Positions 10,543 to 22,129 of a DNA stretch of 64,000 nucleotides are shown piece by piece. The first letter of the stretch is position 1; the number at the start of each line of letters is the position of its first letter. The stretch comes from Bimuria novae-zelandiae CBS 107.79 (lineage: Eukaryota > Ascomycota > Dothideomycetes > Pleosporales > Didymosphaeriaceae), in assembly GCA_010015655.1 (NCBI GenBank), contig ML976793.1, positions 58,237 through 122,236 on the forward strand, given 5' to 3'. The position numbers were made by a program, and so were the translations under genes. A model generated the notes under the pieces. It worked only from the letters and a program-made list of their open reading frames with translations, had not been told where the DNA came from and searched no databases.

Positions 10543-11981
10543 ATGACGACACTACCGGATATCGAGCAGCATGCGCACCACGAAGAAAATGAGCAGGACT
10601 TCACCCTCAACCCCAATCCTACCACAAAACCGAAAGTGCATCACGACACACCCCTGAATCCGACATCCAGCAATGTCCCCTCCATTGCGCCCCCGCCCGC
10701 CCCCAACGGCGGTCTCCGCGCCTGGTCGCAGCCCTTTGCTGCGCACCTCGTCATCATCAACTGCTGGGGCTACATCTCCTCGTTTGGCTTCTTCCAATCG
10801 TACTACACGTCCACATTCCACGTCGAGCCCTCAGCCATCAGCTGGATCGGGTCTGTGCAGATCCTATTAATTTACTTCGTGGGCACGTTTTCCGGACGCG
10901 CGCTGGACGCGGGGTACTTCCGGGCAGTTGTGGGAGCAGGATTTGCGCTGCAGGTGCTGGGCGTGTTTGCGACGAGCGGGGCGGGGACGTATTGGCAGTT
11001 GTTTCTGGCACAGGGGGTGTGTAAGGGGTTGGGGGATGGGTTGGTGTTTTGTCCGACGGTGGCGTTGGTTGCTACGTACGTGCCTCTTCCCCTTTACATT
11101 CTGCCTACATGAGGATTGTCCTTTTCGGGAAGATGTGTGGAAGTTGAGATGCTGACGAATTTGATAGGTACTTTACGACGAAGCGCAGTCTCGCCATCGG
11201 CGTAATGGCTACCGGCGGCGCAACGGGTGGCATCATCTTCCCCGTCATTGCGCAGCAACTTCTGCACCGTGTGGGCTTCGGCTGGACCGTCCGCACCATG
11301 GGCTTCGTGATCCTCTTCAATGCTATCGTCTTCCTTTCCATCGCCCGGCCACGGTTACCGCCGCGCAAAGCAGGTCCGATCGTGGAGTGGAGCGCGTTCA
11401 GGGACCCTGCTTTCAGCCTGTTCTGCTGCGGCATGTTTCTCGTCCTCTGGGCGGTGTTCTTCGCATACTTCTACATCAGCAGCTTTGCAAGAGACATCAT
11501 CGGTGTAGACCCGAGCACGAGCTTGAACTTGCTGCTTGTGCTGAACGCGATCGGTGTGCCGGCGCGGGTACTTTGCAACCTCGTGGCGGATAAGATGGGT
11601 CCAGTGAATACTCTCATACCGGCGGTCTTGGCTGCGGGCGTTCTGATCTTTGGCTGGATAGGCATCCAGTCGCTGCCCTCGTTGTACGTGTTCTGTGTGA
11701 TCTACGGTTTTTTTGGTGGCGGCATACAGTCGCTGTTTCCAGCGGCGTGCGCCAGCCTGACGACAGATCTGAAGAAGATGGGTGTGCGGACCGGCATGTG
11801 CTTCAGCTTTGTAAGCGTGGCATGCTTGACTGGGCCTCCGATCGCAGGCGCGTTAATACAGAAGAACGGTGGTGGGTATATATATGCGCAATTGTTTGGG
11901 GGCGTGGCGCTGATGGGCGGCACGCTCACATTGATGGCGGCGAAGTTTGTGAGGAGTGGAAAGGTCAAGGCGAGGATATAG
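10543..11981 (+). CDS. Major facilitator superfamily transporter, monocarboxylate-transporter-like
   Basis: Two exons, 10543-11075 and 11168-11981, joined over a 92-bp intron (GTACGT donor, GATAG acceptor) to give 448 residues. A polar N-terminal tail of about 60 residues precedes NGGLRAWSQPFAAHLVIINC, the usual start of fungal MCT-like carriers, then about 12 hydrophobic segments with a central break near LPPRKAGPIVEW. FFTTKRSLAIGV-type wording across the intron (ATYFTTKRSLAIG) and the repeated GG/GP turns are typical. Such proteins move small organic acids or related solutes across the plasma membrane; the substrate cannot be read. The start is the first ATG in frame; an upstream in-frame stretch lacks ATG. 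The MULE insertion ends 215 bp upstream, inside the likely promoter. The Argonaute relic follows on the same strand. Confidence 0.85.
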
Positions 11982-12429
11982 AAAGTATGCTTAGAAACAT
12001 CCAGCTTTGCCATTTTCTTGCAGTACGGTTGAAAAACGTGATGCATAAGAAAGACCATCGATATCCATACCTGTACCAAATTTTCCTGAAAGCGTTGCGC
12101 AGATCCGTGGTTATGCTCAGCCTTCAGGCAGAAGGATTCTGCCTCTCTCCAACCTCTTCCCCGTTCTCGACCGTTACTCTAACACCGAACCGAGCTCCAG
12201 AGCCTAATTCAACGTTTGCTGCATCACATGGTCTCGCGACCGCCTGCATGAGTGTCGTATTTGGTCCACATTTGCTACTTCGAAAACATCTTCACATAGG
12301 AAACCGCCTCTCTTGCAGTTGCTGCACTCAAAATCTGCTACTGATCTCTGATCTGCCTGAGGGTCCCACTGGCAAAATAGTCGGCTGATATCGGCCCTAC
12401 ATAGAATCCGGTGAGCTCTATCTCGAACA
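11982..12429. other. Intergenic, MFS 3' region
   Basis: No gene recognised. Open frames that run through here on both strands are low-complexity shadows without domain motifs. The N-terminal half of the Argonaute relic should lie here if it were full length, but nothing resembling its N or L1 domain is visible. Confidence 0.4.
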
Positions 12430-14140
12430 CGACCTAGTCCCACTACTGGACAGCGAAATAAAAACATCGCAGAGCTAGTTAAAGATCTCAACGAGAAGGA
12501 CTAATTGCTTACCACACAAAGGGACTATTTTTTCCGCCTCAGGCAGATTTTTGTCGGATTGAACGTTCTCAGCTATGACGGACGAGACTTTTCTATAATT
12601 GACGTCAAGTGGCCGGACACGGTAGACACATTCGAAGTCTGGAGAAGAGGGAAACTCGAGTTAGATCAACACGATAACAAGAACATTTTCACTGTGATCT
12701 CCTATTTCCAGGAGTTTAAGACGACACCATTGAAATATCCGGAGCTTTCCCTAGCGCAGATAGGTCGAGGCGCATGGATACCGCTTGAATTGCAGGCGTC
12801 TAAATCACGTCAAGCGATCCCAAACTGCGACTTGTTTAAGAACCTCTTGAAAGGGATCCGAACTAATATTTTCACCACTGATGGAAAGGTGAATGAACCA
12901 AAACTTTGGGAGCATTTCCGGGATACCCAAAACGAGTTTATTCAGAACACAAAGGGCACACTTGAGGACGGAACTAACTCCAGTATCCTGTTTCCTGATT
13001 CAATAGATCCTGGGTGATTACACTTCTAGCAACCTGGTTCCCGGGCTCAAACCACCGCCAAATCCAAGTTTCCTCAATTGAAGATTTACACCACCAGCTA
13101 GCCGAAGGTGGTGAGATTTGGAAAGCCTTAGTTTCCCGCCCAGAAAAAATTACGGGACTTGTAGCCATTATCGACAACCGTCATCGTACCCAATCACAAG
13201 TTGAGACGATCCGCGCCGCCATTCACAGTTTTCGTGATAGGAAGACAGGTGCTGCCACAATATCCATTATCAAACAAGATCTGGATCGCTTTACAGCCAA
13301 ACATCCTACACTAATGTTCCCTTCCAGTATGTACCAGAGATTTAATTCCATGTTAGGGGGAGTCAACGCCGAGGACACCCGACCATTGGAAAGTCTTCAA
13401 GAGAGAACGGAGAATTTTATGGTCTTTGAAGTGCATGTTACTCACCCAGGAGCGGGTGCTTGCGACTACTCGTCCATCGGTTGTGGCACTTGTAGTCATG
13501 CCAGGTCTTAATAGTCGAAATTTTACGGGACCGCAAGTGTACAGAATACCTACCTCGGGGATGAAGACGAGAACATCTACCATTCGAGGATAAAACAGTG
13601 TAACAGGACCTGAAGATGATTGAGGCTGCCTTCCATGCGCAGTGGCCAAAGAGTGTTCCCAAAATTACTTACATTGTGGTCAATCATAATACCGACGCTC
13701 CAGTATACTCAAAAGCGCGAAATTGCAGGTTCGCGATCCCGAGATGCACTTACACCACGGAGGAGCCTGCTAGCACAGCGACGCCGAGGTACTTCGGTAT
13801 TCACAATGGTCTAGGACTTTCTGAAGAAACTTTGAAGGAGTTCACACAGAGACTCAATCAGAACAACCAACGTAACGGCGGCATAGGAAACACAGTTCTT
13901 CCGGTACACTATGCACGTGCACTCGCGGGCCGCATGTTCGACTACTTCCACACCGATGCCAGAGATACGACGAGGGTCAATAAAGATTCTATGCGGCGCA
14001 GGATTAACCAAGGTCTTACGTTGTTGAAGCTGGAGAAGGCCCAAAATGAAGTGAAGGATCACATCGCAAAGAAACTCGAGAATGATAACGGGATCCTACC
14101 GTGGCAAAAGGATCTTAACGATAAGATGTTCTACGTCTAA
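12430..14140 (+). pseudogene. Argonaute (PAZ-PIWI) pseudogene
   Basis: Three frame-shifted blocks read in Argonaute order. Block 1 (to 13017) ends a PAZ/L2 region: FTVISYFQEFKTTPLKYPEL followed by WIPLELQ. Block 2 (13014-13511) is MID and early PIWI: LVAIIDNRHRTQSQ, DRKTGAATISIIKQDLDRF, then QRFNSMLGGVN and FEVHVTHPGAG, where the family has a catalytic Asp before VTHP but this copy has His. Two stops (TAATAG at 13509-13514) follow. Block 3 (13616-14140) is late PIWI: KITYIVVNHN and NTVLPVHYARALAGRM. The segment with the second catalytic Asp (RDG motif) is missing between blocks 2 and 3, and the N-terminal domains are absent. Argonautes load small RNAs for silencing; this copy cannot slice and is almost certainly not translated whole. 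Confidence 0.8.
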
Positions 14141-14812
14141 TTCAAGCACAGAGTCTTTCCTGTGGTGGAAAGCTTGAAGTCCACGCCAAATGCCCTCGCA
14201 AAGAAAACTTCTGAACAATCCGTGGCCCGCTTTCCATTTCGGGATCGACCCAATTCCATTTTATTTTTTTACACTCATTTACATCCGTTTATCCTGGCTT
14301 CTCTTTCCTTATCTTTTCCAATTCCATCTCTACCCTGTTCCTCTGTCAATCATCAAAGGCTCGTCGAAGCCGACAATAACTGATGGCAACCCTCCTATCA
14401 TCGTATTTGCTCTTTTTCTTCTCTAGTTTTCTCTCGTAATGGTTCCTTTGATTCTTACTCTCCGCAAACAGAAATTCGAGCACTCGAACCAACGAGCCGC
14501 ACAAGATCAACGCTTTGGAAGCCTTTATGCTTAGGTCCAACATCATGCAGGCTCTATAAGCACTATTTTTAAAATTGTCTCCTGCGTTTCCATAATTTTC
14601 CATTAAAACTGGCCGTAGTCATTCTCTCAATAAAACAGTTACTCCTTTAGGTCTTGTCCCATAACAAAGTGTGCCATGATATCTCAACGCCTGCTCTAAA
14701 GATGATGGATAAAACATGGGCTCTCTCCCACCTTCCCATGCCCAGCTAATATCACTCTAGGGCAGGCGTCCACGCAACCCTCGTTACAAGACACTTTTCA
14801 CACAAACTTCCC
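14141..14812. other. Intergenic, no gene seen
   Basis: Pyrimidine-rich stretch around 14240-14450 and mixed sequence after it. Short frames on both strands have no recognisable content. Confidence 0.4.
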
Positions 14813-14995
14813 TCATCCACTCTGCGCCAAGAGCGCCTCCATGATGGCCTTGCCCTCCTGAACGTCCTCGTCCTTGTAGATGCTCAGCATGTAGCTTGAT
14901 AAGAAATTGAACCAGCCCGAATAGCCCAAATGCTTCGCTGCGCGCTCCCGGCCCGAGGAAGAGTTGAGATCGAAAGTCGACGTGTTCGATGGCAT
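14813..14995 (-). CDS. Small hypothetical protein, 60 residues
   Basis: An uninterrupted ATG-to-stop frame of 60 residues, beginning MPSNTSTFDLNSSSGRERA and containing HLGYSGWFNFLSSYMLSIYK followed by an acidic helix-like end. Codon use is GC-rich at third positions, like the real genes of the window and unlike the flanking non-coding DNA. No signal peptide or known domain is recognised. The central aromatic stretch could be an amphipathic or short hydrophobic helix. It may be a complete small protein or one exon of a broken gene. Confidence 0.5.
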   Translation of the reverse strand: MPSNTSTFDLNSSSGRERAAKHLGYSGWFNFLSSYMLSIYKDEDVQEGKAIMEALLAQSG

Positions 14996-15304
14996 TGTGT
15001 ACTTCTAGAGCACGAGCGAGAATGTACTCGAATGTTGGGGAGAGCGGTGAGCAGTCGATCTATGACTAGTTAGGATTAGTCCCGAGAAGATGGTCACATT
15101 GGTTAGAACATTTGAACGCGTGATGAATTACGACCTTGGAATCTCTAAGATCTTGTCAATAGGTCGGACTATTGCAAGAAGGCTGGGGGTGCAAAGTTGT
15201 GGTAACGAGATGGTTAACTGGTGAGATGCAGCGGAGAATGATGGCTGGGTGAGTGACGGTAGGGACTAATTATATTAGTGGGCCACAGAGGCGCCAAGAC
15301 AATA
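14996..15304. other. Intergenic DNA before the pogo block
   Basis: Upstream region of the 60-residue frame; balanced composition, nothing recognised. It ends at a TA dinucleotide where the first pogo-like element begins. Confidence 0.4.
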
Positions 15305-16999
15305 CCATGCCTTGGCAGACGATGCGCATCGTCAGACGATGCACACCCCACCAAAATCGCTCGGCCAGCAACATAAGCCTGCTAAGCCACCCACAATCAA
15401 TATTTTCACGATATTTTCTAGAATTAAGGTCTCCTAGGTCTATAGATAAATGCTATTCAATTAGATTATAGATATCTGCTTAGTGTTTAGACGATACCGT
15501 GTCCGTGCGCGCGTCAATGCGGCGTGATGCGCGGGCAACACTATAAAAGCTCGATTAAAAGTAAGGCTATAGAACTACTTATATTTAATATTATTATAAA
15601 ATTTTCTTATAGGGTAGTAGGTTAATAGCTATAATTTATTTACACTATTTTAATTTATTTAAATGCTTAATAATACAGCAACGATATATAGATTTAGTTA
15701 GAGTAGTAGCTACGACCTCTAAGGCCTTCCTAATATTTATAGTATTAATAACACGTTTCTAATAATTTTTACTCTATAAAGATAGCTAAAAGGCCTTTCT
15801 TTTATCCTTTTAGAATAATTATAGGGTTTTTTTTTACGTTATAGGCAGACTTCTAGATATGCGCTAAGATACCTTTTTAGCCTCATTTTTTATTTTTATC
15901 TTTCTAGTTACCTCTCGTGTAGCACGCTTTTTCTACTAAATTTTCTCCTTATATAGATTATCTACCTTCTTTAGCTTTACTATCTTTACTTTTTAAAGCT
16001 AATACTACTTATTTTTTTACTTTTTAATATATTAATAAATATGTGCCTCACTTACCTTCCATACTAATTAAAAGACTACTCTACTCTACTACTTCTAACT
16101 TTATTAGCGATCTAAAGTTTTATTTTTCCTTTTATACTTTTTCTTAGTAGATAGTACCTACTTAATCCTATCTACCTAATACTGAAGTAGCTTATTTTAG
16201 ATAGATAGGCAGTAGAGTAATTAATAAAGCTTTTTTATATTCTAACTGCCCTAATTCTTTGTTATTTAGTATACGAGTCTATTTATCTTTCTCTAGTTAT
16301 AATTACTAAGCCCTAATAAAGAGCTATCGTCTAATTCTAAATTATAAGTAAATCTATTAAAATACGATTAGGATTAGGTAATAATGAATCTATTATTTTA
16401 AAAGAGCTAATAGTAGTTAATTCGTTACAAAAAGCCTTTTATATATTTTAGAATAAGGGAAAAAAGTTATCTTTAGTAATAAAAGCTAGGTCTTAGCTTT
16501 TATAAAGTTATTATAATAGCTTTGTTAAGTAGACTATTAATAGAGACTTAAATATTATAACGTTAAGTAGCTAAAGCTTATGTTACGGTAATCTTCCAGG
16601 CAACTTAATAGCCTAGACATACTATTAATAATCGTACGTTAATTAATAAACGCGTATTAGAAGCTAGGCTTCTACCTCTAAACTTATACTTTAAAAACTA
16701 AAGGTCTAATAGCCTATACCTTAAAACTTACTTTTAATTAGTTAGATACGACGCTAGCTATTTAGGTACTAATATTTAGCTAAGTAAGATAGATAGATTT
16801 ATATTAAATAGGGGTAGAAGACTTTTCTTCCTTATCTAATATCTTATACCTATACGTAGACACTAAACGCAGTGTATTAATTTAGCCTATTAAGGCCTAG
16901 ACATTTTTACCTATTGCTCTCGTGACAGCGTTTAAGTTAAATAAGGAGGTAAGATAGTAAGGAGGATCATATTCTAATTATAGTAATTAATAAAGTCTA

Positions 17000-19553
17000 T
17001 GGAGGTTCACCCCGAAACGCCCGCAATGGCAAATCGCCCGATCCGCACATGCAATGCTAAAATCTTAATAATATATAACTCTATTAATATAAACTTAGTT
17101 TAGGCTACACTTATAGCAATAGAACTATTAAAACTTAAACAAACTTATATATGCGCAAATCGCGAGAAATTATAGTATTAAACTTATAATACTTATAAGT
17201 ATAAAGGTGTATTAACCTTACTTAATACTTACTTTTAAAATTCGTAGGCTCTTTACCTATAATAGGAGTAAGAGCGCTAATACTATATTAAATTACTTAC
17301 TACCTAAGATTTCTTACTTATATAAGCTATAATTAGAAATTTTAACTTATAAATAATAAAAAAGAAGTTTAAAGTAAACTTAATTAATTACTCTATTTAG
17401 CAGTATCCTAATAAGCTTATCCTAAAATAGATAATAGGGATTAATAATAGTTACTGTCGGTTCACAGGTAGCAAGGAATAAACAAGTAACTCTCTGTCTT
17501 TGGTATCTGGTGTCTGTCTTGTCTTGTGTGTGTGCTATAATAGTTCTATATACCTTCCTTCCAGTTCTTGTGGATGTGATAGAGTACCAGGTGGTGTGGA
17601 GGCGAAGGGGTTTCGGTACAGTATCAGGTTAACTAGAAGTGAGGGGGTACAGGGGTATGATAGGGTTACACAGTTCCCTTAGTGCGGAAGGCGAGGCTGT
17701 GCAGACAGTTACTATAACGCTAATTTAGAAAGGAAGTGTAGCCTCTACTTTAACCTCCTACGCGAGAAAATTAGTTAATATTACGTTAAGGCGCGTTATA
17801 TTTATAATATAAATAAAAAAAGTTTTATACTTGGTATTATAAGTTACTTAAAGAGAATCTTTAGCAGGGCCTCGTATAGGATAAAAAGGGAAGGAGTACT
17901 ATTTAGAATAGCTTACAAAAGTAGATACCGCTACTAGCCTATATTTACGATAATAGAGCTTATTTTAAGCCTACTTTTATCTATTAGTTAGCCTTAGGAT
18001 TAATATAGGACTCGTAACTATAAGTCCCTAATTATAAAATTTAATAGGTTTAAATTTCTTTATTACCCTTTAATTAGATAAATAATAATAGTAGTCTTCC
18101 GTAGCTTAAATAAGTGTTTAATTATATTATAAAGGTAAAGGCTTCATTTTCCCATTAATTACTTATCTTAGATAGCTACAGATTTTACCATATATTTAAT
18201 TTTATTAAGTACTATAATTAAAATAAGATCTTCTTAATTATATATTTTCTTTATTTAACATATACACTGCAATCGCTTAATATAGCTATATTTAAGCCTC
18301 TATTAATAGCTTGCTTAAATAAGATCTTAATATAACGTACTATTTATCACTATGCCAACCTAGCAAAAGGTATAGAATAATACTCTATAAGATAGAGTAG
18401 ATCCTAGGTAAATAGTATATATACCAATATAGGTTAGTAATGACTAAGGGATTAGATCCTTAGCTAGCCCCACTTAGGCCTGTATATAACTAGGCCTAAA
18501 TAGTACCTGGCACTTAGCCTTTATAGAGAGGAGCTAGGGCCTTAACTTTATAAGTAAGATAAATTTCTTTCCCCCTTTTACTAAGCTTAGTAGGTCTTTT
18601 TTAAGGAAATAATAATTCTAAAGGCTTTTAAGACTATAGGTCTCTTATTCTTTAATCTTATAGTTATACTATAGAGATTTAACACTAATCTAAGCTCTTT
18701 AAGTAATAATAAGTTTTTGGCCCTAATTGCCTTAAATTAAAAGAAGACGAAAAGTTCACTACGTGAAATAGTTAAGGATTAATATAATAAATCCGCTTAA
18801 AAGCTAAGCTAGGCCTTTTACTAAATCTTAACTTAAAAAACTCTCTTTAAGTATAATATTAAAGGCTTATATAAGGCTCTAATTAATAAAAGAATACGTA
18901 AGGTACGAGTTAAGTGTTTTTTTTACTTCAAAAACTTAAGAGGTATTGTAGTAAAGCTATATTTTAGTCATTAAGGAACGTAAAAGAAGCACGTAATTAC
19001 TATTAGTTCTAAAAGCGTAAGAAGAAACAGGTATAATACTAAAAAGCTAAGATAAATAAGCTTTATAAGAAGATAAGATAAGTAAAGGCAGGTCAAAAAG
19101 AAATAAGGCGTTAGGTAAGGACTATTACTAAGCTAGTAAGACAGACGAAAAAGACTAAGAAGGCTATTAAATAGGTCTTTAAGGTAGCTACTTATAAGAC
19201 TATAAAATAACTCTAATAAGCTCTTAAAATATCTTAAAAAATTAAGAAGAATAGCCTTAAGGCTCTTACTAAAGCTATTCTAAAAAAGGAAGCTATTAAG
19301 AGGCCTGCAGATAATAAAGAGCCTTAAGGTACTATTATAGACACACTAGCGTTTAAGTTATAACGTAGCTATAATATTACTCCTTCTACGCGATATTAAT
19401 AGCTATATATAATAATTAAGCTACTAGATATTACTACTAAAAATAATTTAGATAATAGCTATTGTGTGAGACTCTATACTTTTAAGTTATAAGGCTATTC
19501 TAGTGTTCGGATTAGGCGCTTCGCCTTGACGGACTTTTCGGGGTAAACCTCGA
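17000..19553 (+). mobile_element. Pogo-E: RIP-decayed pogo-like element nested in Pogo-D2
   Basis: Inverted ends of about 48 bp: TGGAGGTTCACCCCG at 17000 and TCGAGGTTTACCCCG read inward from 19553, flanked by TA on both sides. The plus strand retains transposase remnants of the DDE_1 type: LQSLNIAIFKPL near 18265 (family LQPLDV) and AFKTIGLLFFN near 18625 (family AFRATGLVPFD). Stops are everywhere. A solo LTR (17455-17707) lies inside it. Confidence 0.75.
17455..17707 (+). repeat. Solo LTR of the Copia-A family with perfect 5-bp duplication
   Basis: A 253-bp sequence starting TGTCGGTTCACAGG and ending GTGCAGACA. It matches, inverted, the Copia-A LTR at 4911-5150. GTTAC occurs directly before (17450-17454) and after (17708-17712). 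No internal retrotransposon sequence adjoins, so this is a solo LTR left by recombination between two LTRs. It keeps its CpA steps although its host Pogo-E is heavily RIP-mutated. Confidence 0.9.
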
Positions 19554-21027
19554 TATTGTAATATAATATTCATAATTATCTAAAATTAAAAGTTGGTATA
19601 ATTATTACGTGTTATCTCCTATATAGTATTAAATACCTACTTAAACCAAGTAAGCCTAATATCTTTATTCATCTAGCTAGAAAATAATAAGGTTATAAAA
19701 ACTATATAATTTTCTACCTTAATATCTTCTACCTAGCTTAATTAGATGCTCTTATTAGTAGCCTTATAAATAAGGCTTAGTAGCATAACTAATTTATTAG
19801 CGCAGATGTATGCTAAGAGCGTAATCTATACGCGATTACTATTTTAAAGTAATATTTTAACCTCCTTTTTCTCCTATACTTGTCTACATAATATCCTTTT
19901 TAATTTACTAATAATGCTAATTTGGTATCCATTCTTATCTATATTAAAGATATAATATAAATCTATATAATATTAATTAATCCTACTATATAGAATGTAG
20001 AAATAAAGGTAATCTTTATCTACTAAATTAGCTTTATAGCGATTACCGTCTACAGCAACTATCTATTATAAAATAAGATAAATACTATATTGATAAATAA
20101 AGTACGTAACCTAGCTTTGCTCACTAGCTCTTTCGCTATTATAAAGGCAAAGTTCCGTATTATCCCTTTAGTAAGAGGTAAATATCTCTCTATACGTCTT
20201 TTAATATATTATATAAGCTCCTGCTCTTACTATATGGCAAGCTTTTACTAACTAATATTTTTAACTTATATAAGGCGCGTAATCCCTTGATACCTTTAGA
20301 TGACCATAGACTATATACTACTATATTAAGTAGTAGTTTTTTATATATACGAAGGTTTTACCTAGCTTTAGTAAATTAATATTATTATTCGTAGCTTAAA
20401 TTAAATGTGTGATATTTTGGTATTCCCCACATATTACGCGAATCCACGACTTACGCGCACGAATACGGTACAGTCTCTACGTATTTATGGGGTGGATACA
20501 GTAGATAAAGCCTTATTAATATTGTAGCCTTACGCTAAACCTATTTAGTCTTAATAGACCCACTAGAAGGCTTTAAGGACTTTTTATTATATTTCTAGAC
20601 TAGTTTAATATAATTTTAGCGTTATCTTTATACATTATAGGCCTATTAATTAAGACGTTATTTTATAGTTTTATTAATCTTTTACTTTACTTGCGTATCT
20701 TTAGTAGTTACTTAAGTAATACGCCTTTCTTAAAGTAGTCTTATTTTAAGTTAATTACTTGCTTTACGTGCCTTCACTTACTATAGTTTAGTATTTTTTA
20801 GTATTAATAACTACGTGCTTACTGTATGCTTTAAGATAAATAAAAAATAGTTCCTTTATAATACTTATAATGCTAATTGAATGGTAAAGACTTATCTTAC
20901 ATTAAGTAAATTTTTAAGTAACTGTAGCCTCCTATAGGCCTTTATTTCTATGCTCTAGAAACCACTTCTATATAAATATTAAGTATACTATTTAACTTAG
21001 CGTTTTAGCTTTCTTATCACGTACAGT

Positions 21028-22129
21028 CACAACGATTAGGGAGCTCATAAATAAAGTCTATTAAGGAGATGAAGCTCTGCTAAGACGCCTAGCTATTTAT
21101 AGGTTTAGGAGGATCGCGTGCTTGGCTGCTTGGCTACTCGGCTTAACTATCTAGCGCAGTAAGCTCTAGCAAGCAGCTAGTAAGCCTTTTATAATAAAAG
21201 TTATTACGTAAATTTTATAATAGTTCACAGTATACGGCAGCTAGTTAGACTACTATATATTTAATAACGCCGTCCCTAATGACGTTACTATAGTAAAATA
21301 GTACAAATTTATAACAAAAATGCTAGTAATGTACGCCTATAATACAGCTACAATATACTTAACTTAGTTAAGGAATAAGTAATATTTAGGCGCGATAAAA
21401 AGAGCTATAATAACGTTTTAGCTATAATAAATAAAACAGCGCTTATAAAGGCTTGGAGCTGCAAGGAATCTATAAGAAAACGTTTTATAATTATTAACTA
21501 TATTAAAATACTATAGTAGTATAATTTACTTTATAATTACTTATTGTAAAAGGCTTACTAGCTCCTTGCTATAGCATACTACGCTAGCTAGTTAAGCCAT
21601 GAAGCTAAGTAGTGTTAGGATCTGAACATGTATAGGACGCGGAGGACCAACGGGCCCTCAGCGGGGGTGACACTTGGTGGGGTTGCGCAATCGAGGTCAC
21701 GTGATGTACCATCCAGCCAAGGCAGCACCAGCCATGGATGGCAGCAAGACCTTGGATGGTACAGAAATCCTTATGTATATAGGAACGCGAGAATGATCTC
21801 TCATATTCGCGTTTAACCTGTTTATCAATCTATCGTTTGGATTTGAATAAGCAACCTTGTTGATTTGATTGTGCTGTACACACCTTCGATACCAACGCCC
21901 TTAGTGACAGGCGCAAGCTATCACTACAACCCTTTCCCGTCCTACCAGTACTCCTGCCCGAGAACCAACCTTAGCCCCTTAGAGAATAGCTACCTCTTTG
22001 GGATCTTAACAAGTAGCTAAGTAGCTAAGTACGTAATCCCCCTAAACTTATAAATAATTAGGCGTCTTAGTAAAACTTTCCCTTTTAAGTAAACTTTATT
22101 TTTAAGCTTTTTAATTATTATTAACTAAG
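21028..22129. repeat. Fold-back repeat with about 170-bp inverted arms, split by an LTR
   Basis: The plus-strand segment 21543-21612 continuing at 22017-22129 matches the reverse complement of 21028-21200; shared landmarks are AAAGGCTTACTAGCT, CGCTAGCTAGTTAAGCC and AAATAATTAGGCGTCTTAG-like wording. A third copy lies at 23673-23843. The arms flank about 340 bp of AT-rich core. This suggests a non-autonomous inverted-repeat element; its family is unknown. Confidence 0.55.
21613..22011 (+). repeat. Solo LTR with 5-bp duplication, not RIP-mutated
   Basis: 399 bp starting TGTTAGGATC and ending GATCTTAACA, an imperfect inverted terminus typical of LTRs, flanked on both sides by AGTAG (21608-21612 and 22012-22016). 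It contains TATGTATATAGG, a plausible TATA region, near 21772. Base composition is balanced. No related internal region is present in the window, so the parent family is unknown. Confidence 0.8.

Larger units (their letters stand above)
15497..20468 (-). mobile_element. Pogo-D2: RIP-decayed pogo/Fot1-like element nested in Pogo-C3
   Basis: Inverted ends CCGTGTCCGTGCGCG (15497) and CCGTATTCGTGCGCG (reverse complement, ending 20468), each flanked by TA. The body 15700-16998 is a RIP-degraded homologue of the minus-strand transposase of Pogo-D at 62895-63900: the same order of blocks can be followed, with CpA converted to TpA throughout. Its middle is interrupted by Pogo-E. No open frame survives. 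Confidence 0.75.
15305..21027 (-). mobile_element. Pogo-C3: RIP-decayed pogo-like element, interrupted
   Basis: The left part (15305-15496) aligns with the left end of Pogo-C (40194 onward), sharing AGCAACATAAG and the AT-rich stretch ending in ATCTGCTTAGTGTT. The right part (20471-21027) aligns with Pogo-C around 40700-40970, sharing TATGCTCTAG and the following AAATTAAGTATA-like stretch. The element begins after a TA dinucleotide. It is split by Pogo-D2, and its right inverted repeat is not seen, so it is truncated near 21027 where another repeat starts. Confidence 0.65.

Noticed and set aside
13014..13511. Treating the MID/PIWI block as a stand-alone short Argonaute gene
   Set aside because: It begins with GTG in mid-domain, ends in tandem stops inside PIWI, and further PIWI sequence follows in another frame, which indicates a broken larger gene.
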